From the NCBI GenBank assembly GCA_002309255.1, contig DBXI01000073.1, positions 9,601 to 40,896 on the forward strand: a stretch of DNA of 31,296 nt, in the 5' to 3' direction. The notes under the pieces were generated by a model. The model searched no databases and was not told the DNA's origin. It worked only from the letters and a program-made list of their open reading frames with translations. Positions 6,961 through 15,199 of the stretch are shown here, piece by piece (the stretch's first letter is position 1; every line of letters starts with the position of its first letter). Origin of the DNA: Bacteroidales bacterium UBA1216 (GTDB lineage: Bacteria; Bacteroidota; Bacteroidia; Bacteroidales; Paludibacteraceae). The position numbers and the translations under genes are program-made.

Positions 6961-7578
6961 TTATCGAAGAATTTTCTCTATAGCCTTGCTGGCATTACTA
7001 ATTTTCGATGGAACGGTAGAAGGGATGGCCGCATTGAATTCACTGGAAGTAGGTACATCTTTTCCTGTGACTTTATTTACCCAAAGTCGAAGCGATGGTT
7101 TGTTTGTCAAGTCAGCGTAGCCCATCTTCTCTAAGGCGGTAAGGTATTGTGAAATAAAAGCTAAATTGATATAAGAGGTCTTTCGTGGATTGCTCGGCAA
7201 TCTGCGCAATAGTCCTATTACAGCTTCTTCCTGTTCAGGCGTAAGATTACAAAGAGGCGTATAGCTGTCTAATGCAGGTTGACTCTCCGTCTGTAAAAAT
7301 CCTGCATTAACTTGCTTTAAGATATAGCCTGTTTTCTGTTCAAACTCCTCCTCTTCGTCACTCTTCACGAACCACGAGAGGCACACCCGAACCATCGCAA
7401 GCAAACAAATGATGCCGAGAGTGGTGAAAAAAGCATATGCGCACAATTGTTTGTATGGCGTGGGAAGAACGATCGCTATAATTGTGACAAAACAAATAAC
7501 CGTACATACCCGCATGATTGTGCGGATAGTACGGTCAATGGTGTATAGTTTGCGATATGTCGATGGGCTAATGTGCAT
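6961..7578 (-). CDS. hypothetical membrane protein
   Basis: A 205-residue protein starting MHISPSTYRKLYTIDR. Two hydrophobic helices (about 24-39 and 45-66) are followed by an acidic stretch (KSDEEEEFEQ) and a soluble C-terminal domain with LTPEQEEAVIGLLRRLP, ISQYLTALEKMGY and LRLWVNKVTGKDVP. I recall this kind of C-terminal domain from uncharacterised Bacteroidales proteins but know no function. The open frame extends 102 codons further upstream, but the promoter at 7607-7637 lies inside that extension, so the start at 7578 is chosen. Topology: probably both ends cytoplasmic. Confidence 0.7.
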   Translation of the reverse strand: MHISPSTYRKLYTIDRTIRTIMRVCTVICFVTIIAIVLPTPYKQLCAYAFFTTLGIICLLAMVRVCLSWFVKSDEEEEFEQKTGYILKQVNAGFLQTESQPALDSYTPLCNLTPEQEEAVIGLLRRLPSNPRKTSYINLAFISQYLTALEKMGYADLTNKPSLRLWVNKVTGKDVPTSSEFNAAIPSTVPSKISNASKAIEKILR

Positions 7579-7606
7579 ACAGGTGCGCCGTTTTATTTTT
7601 CTGCCG

Positions 7607-7637
7607 CAAAGATACGAAAAATTTCCGAATAATGCAA
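7607..7637 (-). promoter_or_regulatory. Bacteroidota-type promoter of the membrane protein gene
   Basis: On the minus strand TTG (7637-7635), 20 bases, TATCTTTG (7614-7607). The start near 7600 leaves a leader of about 22 bases before the ATG at 7578. Confidence 0.8.
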
Positions 7638-7673
7638 ATAATTTACAAAATAACTTGACAAATGGAGATGAAT

Positions 7674-7722
7674 AACATTCAAAGTGGCATGTAGGCTTTT
7701 GAGCAGGTATGTTGCTTTTTTG
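7674..7722. repeat. 49-base dispersed repeat, copy 2
   Basis: Partner of 5392-5440, with roughly four in five bases the same. It lies just past the 3' end of the minus-strand gene at 7728. Confidence 0.5.
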
Positions 7723-7727
7723 TTTGT

Positions 7728-8108
7728 TTACTCCCTTGCAAGCACAGCCCGCACGAAGTTTGGGAACTGCTTGCAGGGTGCTGAGGCGGTGAGTTGAGCG
7801 CGCCAGCGGTGGTAGAGCTCCATGTATCGCGGATGAGACTTGTCGCGGATGATGGCTGATGCCTCGCGGCAGGCCTGGCGCCATTTGACGCGCTGCACCT
7901 GTTCGGCAGGCGTGAGGGGTGCGGTATTGTAGTCGCGATACGACTGCTGGTACATCTCGTTCGGACCGTGGGCTACCACCTCATGTGTGAAGGGGTCTTT
8001 GAATCCTTTCACACGGGTGTTGGTGAAATGGTTAATGCCTTGTTCTCTTTTCTTGCTGATAGCACCCCGCGAATAACGGATGCCATCAATGGTATGGATG
8101 TGTGACAT
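7728..8108 (-). CDS. unrecognised 126-residue protein beside the DUF3987 gene
   Basis: A soluble, basic protein starting MSHIHTIDGIRYSRG. It contains KREQGINHFTNTR, EMYQQSYRDYN and a tryptophan-containing helix region (RVKWRQACREA, ELYHRWRAQ). No catalytic motif is visible. It follows the DUF3987 gene on the same strand after a 223-base gap holding two hairpins. I suspect it travels with DUF3987 genes, but that rests on memory of similar neighbourhoods. Function unknown. Confidence 0.55.
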   Translation of the reverse strand: MSHIHTIDGIRYSRGAISKKREQGINHFTNTRVKGFKDPFTHEVVAHGPNEMYQQSYRDYNTAPLTPAEQVQRVKWRQACREASAIIRDKSHPRYMELYHRWRAQLTASAPCKQFPNFVRAVLARE

Positions 8109-8117
8109 AAGAGATTT

Positions 8118-8153
8118 TTGTTAAATTGTTAAATTGTTAAGTTTGTTAAATTG
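8118..8153. repeat. short tandem repeat of TGTTAAAT units
   Basis: About four units, eight or nine bases each, directly upstream of the gene starting at 8108 on the minus strand. This type of AT-rich simple repeat recurs in the window (13294-13353, 16598-16629). Confidence 0.6.
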
Positions 8154-8238
8154 TCCTGCCGGTGAGTTGTCGGTTTCGATAATGGTTAACGAACCATTAA
8201 GGAATATACAACGAACCACTAACGATCGCCTTCGGCAA

Positions 8239-8258
8239 ATCAGCCAAATGTGGCTGAT
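8239..8258. repeat. 8-bp hairpin
   Basis: ATCAGCCA (8239-8246), loop AATG, TGGCTGAT (8251-8258), with a small GCC-TTC-GGC hairpin just beside it. No T run on either side. Confidence 0.45.
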
Positions 8259-8284
8259 GCATTCTGTTTTTTGATGTGAGACAC

Positions 8285-8326
8285 TTGAGACAGTTGAGAC
8301 ACTTTGAACTGTCTCAACTGTCTCAA
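8285..8326 (-). repeat. 17-bp inverted repeat made of 9-base units, after the DUF3987 gene
   Basis: TTGAGACAGTTGAGACA (8285-8301) is exactly complementary to 8310-8326 around an 8-base loop. Each arm is a tandem GAGACAGTT-type repeat that continues outwards on both sides. It begins six bases after the DUF3987 stop and would form a strong hairpin in that mRNA, although no U run follows. Confidence 0.65.
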
Positions 8327-8331
8327 CTATC

Positions 8332-9618
8332 TCATGCAATTTTTTTATACGCGCCATACTTAATCTTTTGTACCAATCCTTGGGTTTGCCATTCATCGTT
8401 CCAACGCAGCGCCGTCGCACGGGAGATGCCTTGGGTAGCGGCTTCTGCGACGAGAGTCTTGGATTCAAACTCGGCGGGAAGGAGTGAGAGAAGGATGCGG
8501 CGCTGGTCGAGGGGCTCGATCTTCGGGATGGAGATTTGATCAGCACCTTTGATGAGGCGGTAGGCGGCGGCCATGTGGAGGATGAGTTTGTTGCCGATAA
8601 GTTCGGCGGTGGCGTAGTCGGTGTCGGAGCATGTTAATTGATAATTGACAAATGACAATTGATATTTACTGGCATCGGATGCCAGGCTAATGGACGGAGC
8701 GAGGCGGAGGGCGGAAAGGATCATTGCTATGCGCTCTATCTGGACAGCCATGCGGAGGACGACGGAGTGGAAGTTACTGCCGAGTTGGGACATGAGGGCG
8801 GGATAGGCGTGTTCCAGATGCTGGCCGAGACGGGTGCGCTGGTCGGGCGTGAGTGAGAACTCTATCGGACGCGAGGCATAGAGTTGCTTGCAGAGCTGAT
8901 AGAGCTGTGCTGCGGCGGCGGGCATCACGGCGTTGGCAGATCCGGCAGGCTCGACGTAACGGCTCGAGAACGGTAGCTGATCGTTGACGATGAGTGTGAG
9001 TAGGCGCGAGAAGTAGCCGTTCTCGATGCTCGGCACGAGTGCACGGTACTGGCTGAACGTGCCGGTAAGCAACACGGAGAGTTGCGGGCACGGGATAGAA
9101 GAGGTATCGTTCGCGCGGTTGCGCGTGATAGGCTCATGCTCTGCGGCTTTGCGCAGGGCGGTGTTGTAGCTTGTGACGCTGGAGCGCCACACATCGGTTA
9201 TGACCGAGCCTTCGGATTCATGGATATACCCGCGACCATTCTGACGCTCCAGCTGGCGGTAGAAACCCGGATAGGACGAGTCGCCGGCTATGACGAGCGG
9301 CGCGGTTTCGTTGACTTGGCTGACAAAGTCCAGCGCCAGATTGGCGATACCTTTGCCGGAAGCCGCTGAACCGACGATGAAGCATTGCAGGTTTGGATAG
9401 TACTTCTTGCCCGTCAGGCCGTAGCGGAAATAGAGATTCGGCATACAGCTGCCTGCTGCGGTCAGCAGCGATAGCAGCAGCATGTCGCGCTCGGCATCCG
9501 ATTGCGCGAGCGATAGGACGGGTTGGATGATGGCCGGAAGATTGTCCGACGAGATGTGCGAGCAGATGTGCATGTCGGTTTCTGCCTCGCGAACGGTAGT
9601 TAATTGTATTGTACTCAT
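8332..9618 (-). CDS. DUF3987 domain-containing protein
   Basis: A 428-residue protein matching DUF3987. The P-loop-like GSAASGKG is at residues 83-90, then IHESEGSVITD and LLTGTFSQY, which fit the strand order of a RecA-like ATPase. The C-terminal 60 residues (LDQRRILLSL to GAYKKIA) look like a winged helix with SRATALRWNDEW. The family occurs widely in Bacteroidota accessory and mobile regions, often alongside primase-type replication genes; its biochemical role is not proven. About 100 residues before the end, KYQLSFVNYQL is encoded by an AT-rich simple repeat that is otherwise intergenic. No canonical promoter was found upstream. Confidence 0.85.
   Translation of the reverse strand: MSTIQLTTVREAETDMHICSHISSDNLPAIIQPVLSLAQSDAERDMLLLSLLTAAGSCMPNLYFRYGLTGKKYYPNLQCFIVGSAASGKGIANLALDFVSQVNETAPLVIAGDSSYPGFYRQLERQNGRGYIHESEGSVITDVWRSSVTSYNTALRKAAEHEPITRNRANDTSSIPCPQLSVLLTGTFSQYRALVPSIENGYFSRLLTLIVNDQLPFSSRYVEPAGSANAVMPAAAAQLYQLCKQLYASRPIEFSLTPDQRTRLGQHLEHAYPALMSQLGSNFHSVVLRMAVQIERIAMILSALRLAPSISLASDASKYQLSFVNYQLTCSDTDYATAELIGNKLILHMAAAYRLIKGADQISIPKIEPLDQRRILLSLLPAEFESKTLVAEAATQGISRATALRWNDEWQTQGLVQKIKYGAYKKIA
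8634..8667. repeat. AATTGATAATTGA-type simple repeat inside the DUF3987 coding region
   Basis: The same kind of repeat lies between genes at 16598-16629. Here it is in frame and adds about eleven residues to the protein. Confidence 0.6.
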
Positions 9619-10024
9619 ATATTGTCAGCCATCTTTTACCTCCGGCCGACGTAGAGGGAATAAAAGTTTATATTATGGTTAGCGAGAAGCAATCGTAAAT
9701 CGTTCAATCGTAAATTTACACATGCCCCTCTATAATATAGACGCGCGCGCGAGAGCTGTGTCGTAAATGCTGTTTTCCCTTTTATCGAGAGCCCTCATAA
9801 GTAGCGACAATTAGATGGTACTGGCGGCGCAGAGAATCAGTGCGTTATAAAAAGCTATAAAAAGGTGTCGCTTTTTCGAGTGTTGATAAAAACGTGCCTG
9901 TTTTTTATGCGCACGGATTTAGACAATCACTGAAACATTTCGCTCCAACAGATGGTAAAAATGTTGCAAAATGTGTCACATTTGTTGCAGTGCAACGTGA
10001 GTGGCAGATTTTGCAACATGATTT
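9619..10024. other. divergent intergenic region upstream of the fructan locus
   Basis: It separates the minus-strand DUF3987 gene from the plus-strand locus. It holds a doubled AATCGTAAAT motif near 9693-9716, an alternating GC tract near 9742-9752, a doubled TATAAAAAG near 9847-9867 and, next to the promoter, nested palindromes (9961-10019, listed separately). No protein gene is supported; an 82-codon frame here runs through the promoter and is rejected. Confidence 0.55.
9961..10019 (+). promoter_or_regulatory. nested palindromes just upstream of the fructan-locus promoter, candidate operator
   Basis: ATGTTGCAAAAT (9961-9972) is exactly complementary to 10008-10019. Between them lie AAATGTG-T-CACATTT (9969-9983) and GTTGC-AGT-GCAAC (9984-9996). 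The outer arms end five bases before the TTTG of the promoter. That position suits an activator. Related loci are controlled by a hybrid two-component sensor, whose gene is not in this window. Confidence 0.55.
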
Positions 10025-10056
10025 TTTGTATATGTGTAAAAAAAATAGTACCTTTG
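10025..10056 (+). promoter_or_regulatory. promoter of the fructan utilisation locus
   Basis: TTTG (10025-10028), a 20-base spacer, TACCTTTG (10049-10056). Transcription should start near 10063, so the mRNA begins with the conserved RNA element. Confidence 0.85.
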
Positions 10057-10058
10057 CA

Positions 10059-10162
10059 GTCGCATTCGGTAAATGGCGCTCACCGATGCCGCTCTGCGAC
10101 ATGAAGCGCACCATTACCTCTGCTCTCCCCACCGCAACCTAAAGGTTCCGTTGGGGACCCCA
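10059..10162 (+). ncRNA. conserved structured RNA leader, copy B, in the susC-like mRNA
   Basis: The outer stem is GGTAA(A)TGG-CGCT (10068-10080) with AGCG-CA-CCATTACC (10105-10118). The inner hairpin is ATGCCGC (10086-10092), loop TCT, GCGACAT (10096-10102), with one C-A mismatch. A conserved CTCTGCTCTCCCC follows, overlapping a second hairpin (10127-10156) and then GGGGACCCC. The ATG of the SusC-like gene is 24 bases downstream. Role unknown; it could be a translational control leader, a processing site or a regulated terminator. Confidence 0.75.
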
Positions 10163-10185
10163 TATAACAAATTGTATTTTATCCC

Positions 10186-13100
10186 ATGAAAAAGAAACTT
10201 TTTACATCAATCCTTCTTATCTCGCTTATCCTTATATCGGGACATGCGTACGCGCAGGTGACGGTGTCGGGTGTGGTGCTTGAGAAAGCAAGCAGCGAGC
10301 CGGTCATCGGTGCATCGGTGCTGGAGGAGGGTACGACCAACGGTACGATCACGGATTTTGACGGCAACTTCACGCTTACGGTTGCCGAGGGCGCGACGTT
10401 GGTGATCTCATATGTAGGTTATCAGTCGCAGACTCTGCCGGCATCGGCGAACATGACCGTTCTTCTCGCCGAGGACAGCGAACTGCTGGACGAGGTTGTG
10501 GTGACCGGTTACACGACGCAGCGCAAGGCTGACCTGACCGGTGCGGTGAGCGCCATCAGTGCGCGCGACCTGGAGAACCAGCAGGAGAACAACCCCATGA
10601 AAGCCCTGCAGGGCAAGGTGCCCGGACTGAACATCACGGCTGACGGCAGTCCGTCGGGCGCGACCACGATCCGCATCCGCGGCGTAGGCACGCTGAACGA
10701 CAACGACCCGCTGTTTATCATCGACGGTGTGCCGACGAAGGCAGGCATGCACGAACTGAACCCGAACGATATAGAGAGCATGCAGGTGCTGAAGGATGCC
10801 GCGAGTGCGAGTATATACGGTTCGCGCGCGGCGAACGGCGTGATCATCATCACCACCAAGCGCGGCAAGGAAGGTCAGATACGCGTCAATTTAGACGCAT
10901 CGGTAGCCGTGCAGCAGTATGTGAACAAGATGAGCGTACTGGATGCCGAGGGCTTCGGCAAGGTGATGTGGCAGGCATACGTGAACGACAACATGAACCC
11001 GAACACGAACGCCTTGGGCTACCGCTACGACTGGGGCTACAATGCGCAGGGTTATCCGGTGCTGAACGGCATAACGATGAACAAGTATCTGGACGAGGCA
11101 GGCACGACGCCGGCGGCTAACACCGACTGGTACGCCGAGACCACTCGGCCGGGTGTGATACAGAACTATAACGTGTCGGTCAGCCACGGCGGACAGAAGG
11201 GCAGCTCGTTCTTCTCGATGGGCTACTACAAGAACGAGGGCGTGATCAAGACCTCGGACTTCGAGCGCTTCTCGGCACGTATCAACAGCGACTACAAGGT
11301 GATAGGCGACTACGTGACCATCGGTGAGAACTTCACGATGAACCGTACCACGGAGGTGGCAGCCCCAGGCGGTTTTCTGCAGAACGTGCTGCAGTTCAAC
11401 CCCTCGCTGCCTGTTTATACGACCGAGGGCGAGTACGCCGGTCCTGTGGGCGGCTATCCTGACCGCGAGAACCCCTTGGCACGCCTCATGCGTAACAAAG
11501 ACAACCGTTACACCTACTGGCGTCTGTTCGGCAACGCATACATTAACATCACGCCGTTCAAGGGCTTTGCCATCCGTACCACGGCGGGTATCGATTACTC
11601 GCAGAAGAAGCAGCGCATCTTCACTTATCCCGTGACCGAAGGTACGGTGGCCAACTCCACCAACGCCGTAGAGGCCAAGCAGGAGCACTGGATGAAGTGG
11701 ATGTGGAACGCGATAGCCACGTATAACCTTGAGATTGGCAAGCACCGTGCGGACTTCATGGTGGGTACAGAGCTCAACCGTCAGATCGACGAGTACTTCT
11801 CCGGCTACAAGCAGGATTATATCGTACTGACGACGGATTACATGTGGCCGGATGCGGGTGTGGGCAAGGCACAGGCTTACGGTTCGGGCGGCAGCTACTC
11901 GCTGATCTCGTTCTTCGGCAAGGCTAACTACACCTACGACGACCGTTACCTGATCTCGGTGACCCTGCGTCATGACGGTTCGAGCCGCTTCGGTAAGAAC
12001 AACCGTTTTGCCACGTTCCCCTCGGTAAGTGCCGGTTGGCGTCTGAGTCAGGAGAAATGGATGAGCGGCGCGAGCTCATGGCTGGACGACCTGAAGATCC
12101 GCGCCTCGTGGGGACAGACGGGTAACCAGGATATATCCTCTACTGCGCGTTATACGATCTATGTATCGAACTACGGCGTGAACGAGTCGGGTGGCCAGAG
12201 CTACGGCACGAGTTACGATATCGAAGGCACGAACGGCGGTCACACCCTGAACTCCGGCTTCAAGCGCAACCAGATAGGCAACAACGACATCAAGTGGGAG
12301 ACCACTACGCAGACGAATGCCGGACTGGACTTCTCCTTCCTGAAGCAGACGTTGTACGGTTCGTTCGACTGGTTCTACAAGCAGACCAAGGACATCCTCG
12401 TGCTGATGGACGGCATCGGTGCCATGGGTGAGGGTTCGTCGCAGTGGGTGAACGCCGGTGCGATGGATAACATGGGTGTAGAATTGCAGTTGGGCTACCG
12501 TAACCAGACCAAGGGCGGATTCAAGTACGACATCAGCGCGAACATCTCCTCGTATAAGAACACCATCACCAAGCTGCCGGAGACGATTGCCGCCAAAGGC
12601 ACGTTCGGCGGTAACGGCGTGAAGTCCGTTGTGGGTCACGCTATGGGTTCGCAGGTGGGATACATTGCTGATGGCATCTTCAAGAGTCAGGAAGAGGTGG
12701 ATAACCACGCTATTCAGGAAGGTGCAAACGTAGGTCGCATCCGTTACCGCGACCTCAACGGCGACGGGTTCATCACCGAGGCTGACCAGGACTGGATCTA
12801 CTCACCTATACCTGCTGTAGCCTTCGGCGCGAACTTCTACTTCGAGTACAAGGGCTTTGACCTGACGCTGTTCTTCCAAGGCGTAGGCGGCGTGGATGTG
12901 ATCACCGACCTGAAGAAAGAGACGGACATCTGGGCGGGTCTGAACATCGGATTCCTGAACAAGGGTACGCGACTGCTGGACGCATGGAGCTACACCAACC
13001 CCGACAGCGATATTCCTGCATTGAGCCTGAGCGACAACAACAACGAGAAGCGCGTATCAACCTACTGGGTGGAGGACGGCTCGTTCCTCAAGCTCCGCAA

Positions 13101-13293
13101 CCTGCAGCTCGGCTACAACCTACCGAAGACAGCTTGCGAGAAGATGAAGATGCAGAACTGGCGCTGGTTCGTTTCGGCGCAGAATGTGTTCACCATCCAC
13201 TCGAAGAGCTTCACCGGCGTTGATCCCGAGAACCCCAACTACGGATATCCTATTCCGCTGACGGTGACGTTGGGAACAAAAGTAACTTTTTAG
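10186..13293 (+). CDS. SusC-like TonB-dependent outer-membrane transporter
   Basis: A 1035-residue outer-membrane protein that should import fructan oligosaccharides. A signal peptide (1-23, ending AYAQ) is followed by a carboxypeptidase-regulatory-like domain (about 25-95, with VTVSGVVLEKASSEPVIGAS and ISYVGYQSQTL). Next come a TonB-box region LDEVVVTGYTTQRK (101-114) and the plug, with ALQGKVPGLNI, IRIRGVGTLND, PLFIIDGVP and ASASIYGSRAANGVIIITTK (up to about 225). The rest is a beta-barrel ending in the usual terminal phenylalanine (TLGTKVTF). Its length is typical. It is the first gene after the promoter and RNA leader and works with the SusD-like partner 62 bases downstream. Fructan specificity is inferred from the GH32 and fructokinase genes in the same unit. 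Confidence 0.95.
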   Translation: MKKKLFTSILLISLILISGHAYAQVTVSGVVLEKASSEPVIGASVLEEGTTNGTITDFDGNFTLTVAEGATLVISYVGYQSQTLPASANMTVLLAEDSELLDEVVVTGYTTQRKADLTGAVSAISARDLENQQENNPMKALQGKVPGLNITADGSPSGATTIRIRGVGTLNDNDPLFIIDGVPTKAGMHELNPNDIESMQVLKDAASASIYGSRAANGVIIITTKRGKEGQIRVNLDASVAVQQYVNKMSVLDAEGFGKVMWQAYVNDNMNPNTNALGYRYDWGYNAQGYPVLNGITMNKYLDEAGTTPAANTDWYAETTRPGVIQNYNVSVSHGGQKGSSFFSMGYYKNEGVIKTSDFERFSARINSDYKVIGDYVTIGENFTMNRTTEVAAPGGFLQNVLQFNPSLPVYTTEGEYAGPVGGYPDRENPLARLMRNKDNRYTYWRLFGNAYINITPFKGFAIRTTAGIDYSQKKQRIFTYPVTEGTVANSTNAVEAKQEHWMKWMWNAIATYNLEIGKHRADFMVGTELNRQIDEYFSGYKQDYIVLTTDYMWPDAGVGKAQAYGSGGSYSLISFFGKANYTYDDRYLISVTLRHDGSSRFGKNNRFATFPSVSAGWRLSQEKWMSGASSWLDDLKIRASWGQTGNQDISSTARYTIYVSNYGVNESGGQSYGTSYDIEGTNGGHTLNSGFKRNQIGNNDIKWETTTQTNAGLDFSFLKQTLYGSFDWFYKQTKDILVLMDGIGAMGEGSSQWVNAGAMDNMGVELQLGYRNQTKGGFKYDISANISSYKNTITKLPETIAAKGTFGGNGVKSVVGHAMGSQVGYIADGIFKSQEEVDNHAIQEGANVGRIRYRDLNGDGFITEADQDWIYSPIPAVAFGANFYFEYKGFDLTLFFQGVGGVDVITDLKKETDIWAGLNIGFLNKGTRLLDAWSYTNPDSDIPALSLSDNNNEKRVSTYWVEDGSFLKLRNLQLGYNLPKTACEKMKMQNWRWFVSAQNVFTIHSKSFTGVDPENPNYGYPIPLTVTLGTKVTF

Positions 13294-13355
13294 TTTAGAG
13301 ATGAGAGTTTAGAGTTTAGAGAAGTTTTTTAGTAAAAAGTTAAAAGTAGAAAGTT
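13294..13355. repeat. heptamer repeats between the susC-like and susD-like genes
   Basis: The spacer consists largely of seven-base units, first GTTTAGA-like and then AAAAGTT-like. No hairpin or promoter is visible. Confidence 0.5.
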
Positions 13356-15065
13356 ATGAAGACTAAATTATTATATGTATTGTTTGCGGCGTCCATTCTG
13401 TTCACCGCGTGCGACAACTTCTTGAACCAGGATATGCCGCAAGGTATATTGAGCGAAGATCAGGTGAGCGACCCGCAGTACGTGGATAACCTCGTTATCT
13501 CCGCCTACGCCGTGTTTATCTCGTCGGAGGACATCAACTCGTCGTTCTCGATGTGGAACTTCGACGTGCGCAGCGACGATGCTTACAAGGGCGGTAACGG
13601 AACGAGCGACGGTGACGTGTTCCATCAGCTGGAGATCTCGCAAGGTCTCCTGACCACCAATTGGAACATCAACGACATGTGGGTGCGCCTGTACAACAGT
13701 CTGAGCCGTGTGAATGCCGCTATTGATGCGCTCAACAAGACGGATGACTCGTACAAACTCAAAGAGCAGCGTCTGGGCGAGATGCACTTCCTTCGTGCCT
13801 ACGGTCACTTCCTGTTGAAGCGTTTGTACAAGAACATCCCGTTCGTCATCAAGCCGAACATGACCCAGCAGGACTACAACGAGCTCAGCAACACCGAGTA
13901 CACCAACGACCAAAGTTGGCAAGTTATTGCCGACGATCTGGAGTTCGCGTTCAGCGTGCTACCTGAGACACAGGCTGACAAAGGTCGTCCGACCAAGGCA
14001 GCCGCCGCCGCGTTGCTCGCCAAGACCTATCTGTACAAAGCGTACCGGCAGGATGATGCGAACAGCCATCGCGTGACGGAGATCAATCAGGATGATCTGA
14101 AGAAGGTTGTCGAATATACTGATCCCGCACTCTATGCAGGCTACGGGCTGGAGCCGGACTTCCATAACAACTTCCGTCCCGAACCGCAGTACGAGAACGG
14201 CATAGAGAGCATCTGGGCGATGCAGTACTCAATGAACGACGGTACGAAGAACGGCAACCTCAACTGGGCGTACGGACTGATCGTTCCGAACATACCGGGT
14301 GTGACCGACGGCGGTTGCGATTTCTACAAGCCCAGCCAGAACCTCGTCAACGCTTTCCACACCGATGATGCCGGTCTGCCGTTGATAGAGACCTTCAACA
14401 ACAAGGATTTCTCCGCATCCGCGGACAACGCCGATCCGCGCCTGTGGCTGACCATCGGTCTGCCGGGCTTCCCCTACATGTTCAACCCGAACTACATGAT
14501 GGCCAAGACGCAGACCTGGAGTCGTTCGAACGGTCTGTACGGCTACTACGTGACGCTCAAGCATAACGTCGATCCCGACAGCGAGTACCTGATCAAGGGT
14601 GCATGGTGGGGCAGTCCGATGAACCGCATCGTGCTACGTTATGCTGACGTGCTGCTGACACGTGCCGAGGCACAAGCGCAGTTAGGAAACGCTACGGACG
14701 CTATCGAGCTCGTCAACCAACTGCGTGTACGTGCTGCACAGAGCACAGGTATGCTCGCAGGCTATGATGTCAATTATGGTGCCAAGATGCGCGTTATGCC
14801 TTACGGTGACGCCGGTGACGCACTCGCTCGCGTGAAGATGGAACGTCGTCTGGAACTCGCATTGGAGAGTGAACGCTTCTTCGACCTCGTACGCTGGGGC
14901 GAAGCAGCAGAGGTGATCAACAAGTACTACGCCGAGGAGGCTGACAACTGCGCCATCTACAGCGCGGCACACTTCACGGCGGATAAGAACGAGTATCTGC
15001 CTATTCCTTACGAGCAGATAGCTGCGTCCAACGGTCACTACACCCAAAATATCGGCGGATGGTAA
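13356..15065 (+). CDS. SusD-like glycan-binding lipoprotein
   Basis: A 569-residue surface lipoprotein that forms the lid of the SusC channel and binds the glycan. The signal peptide ends in the lipobox LFTAC (C19), followed by DNFLNQDMPQG. RagB/SusD features are the helical N-terminal part with LGEMHFLRAYGHFLL (about 140-155), the PTKAAAAALLAKTYL helix and the C-terminal ADVLLTRAEAQAQLG and ALARVKMERRLELALE, then SERFFDLVRWGE. The C-terminus YLPIPYEQI is typical. It is co-transcribed with the SusC-like gene. Some bases after it are an inverted repeat (15069-15170). Confidence 0.95.
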   Translation: MKTKLLYVLFAASILFTACDNFLNQDMPQGILSEDQVSDPQYVDNLVISAYAVFISSEDINSSFSMWNFDVRSDDAYKGGNGTSDGDVFHQLEISQGLLTTNWNINDMWVRLYNSLSRVNAAIDALNKTDDSYKLKEQRLGEMHFLRAYGHFLLKRLYKNIPFVIKPNMTQQDYNELSNTEYTNDQSWQVIADDLEFAFSVLPETQADKGRPTKAAAAALLAKTYLYKAYRQDDANSHRVTEINQDDLKKVVEYTDPALYAGYGLEPDFHNNFRPEPQYENGIESIWAMQYSMNDGTKNGNLNWAYGLIVPNIPGVTDGGCDFYKPSQNLVNAFHTDDAGLPLIETFNNKDFSASADNADPRLWLTIGLPGFPYMFNPNYMMAKTQTWSRSNGLYGYYVTLKHNVDPDSEYLIKGAWWGSPMNRIVLRYADVLLTRAEAQAQLGNATDAIELVNQLRVRAAQSTGMLAGYDVNYGAKMRVMPYGDAGDALARVKMERRLELALESERFFDLVRWGEAAEVINKYYAEEADNCAIYSAAHFTADKNEYLPIPYEQIAASNGHYTQNIGGW

Positions 15066-15068
15066 GCA

Positions 15069-15170
15069 TTTTGGTTTTTCTTGGCATCTTTGGCTTTTTC
15101 GCTCGGTCACAATGCACCACATTGCTCCCTCACGATAAAAACCAAATCTGCTCAAGAAAAATTCCAAAAC
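15069..15170 (+). repeat. inverted repeat between the susD-like and DUF4960 genes
   Basis: TTTTGGTTTTTCTTG (15069-15083) pairs with CAAGAAAAATTCCAAAAC (15153-15170) except for a two-base bulge; AAAAACCAAA at 15137-15146 offers an alternative partner. This could fold in the mRNA and tune expression after the SusC/SusD pair. The longer open frame starting at 15059 runs through it, which argues against that start for the next gene. Confidence 0.45.
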
Positions 15171-15199
15171 GAGATAATCACATGATAAACAATAGCAAT

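Noticed and set aside
7579..7884. 102-residue N-terminal extension of the membrane protein at 6961
   Set aside because: It crosses the gene's own promoter (7607-7637), a dispersed repeat and the 3' end of the gene at 7728.
9894..10142. 82-codon open frame on the plus strand upstream of the SusC-like gene
   Set aside because: It spans the operator-like palindromes, the promoter and the structured leader, so it cannot be a normal gene.
10891..11973. 360-codon open frame on the minus strand
   Set aside because: It lies fully antisense to the SusC-like gene and is explained by its GC-rich third positions. The protein has no recognisable motif and unnatural composition (Val, His, Arg).
15059..15199. 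Longer N-terminus for the DUF4960 protein
   Set aside because: The extra 47 residues would precede a proper lipoprotein signal peptide and would run through an inverted repeat. The start at 15200 is parallel to that of the next gene.
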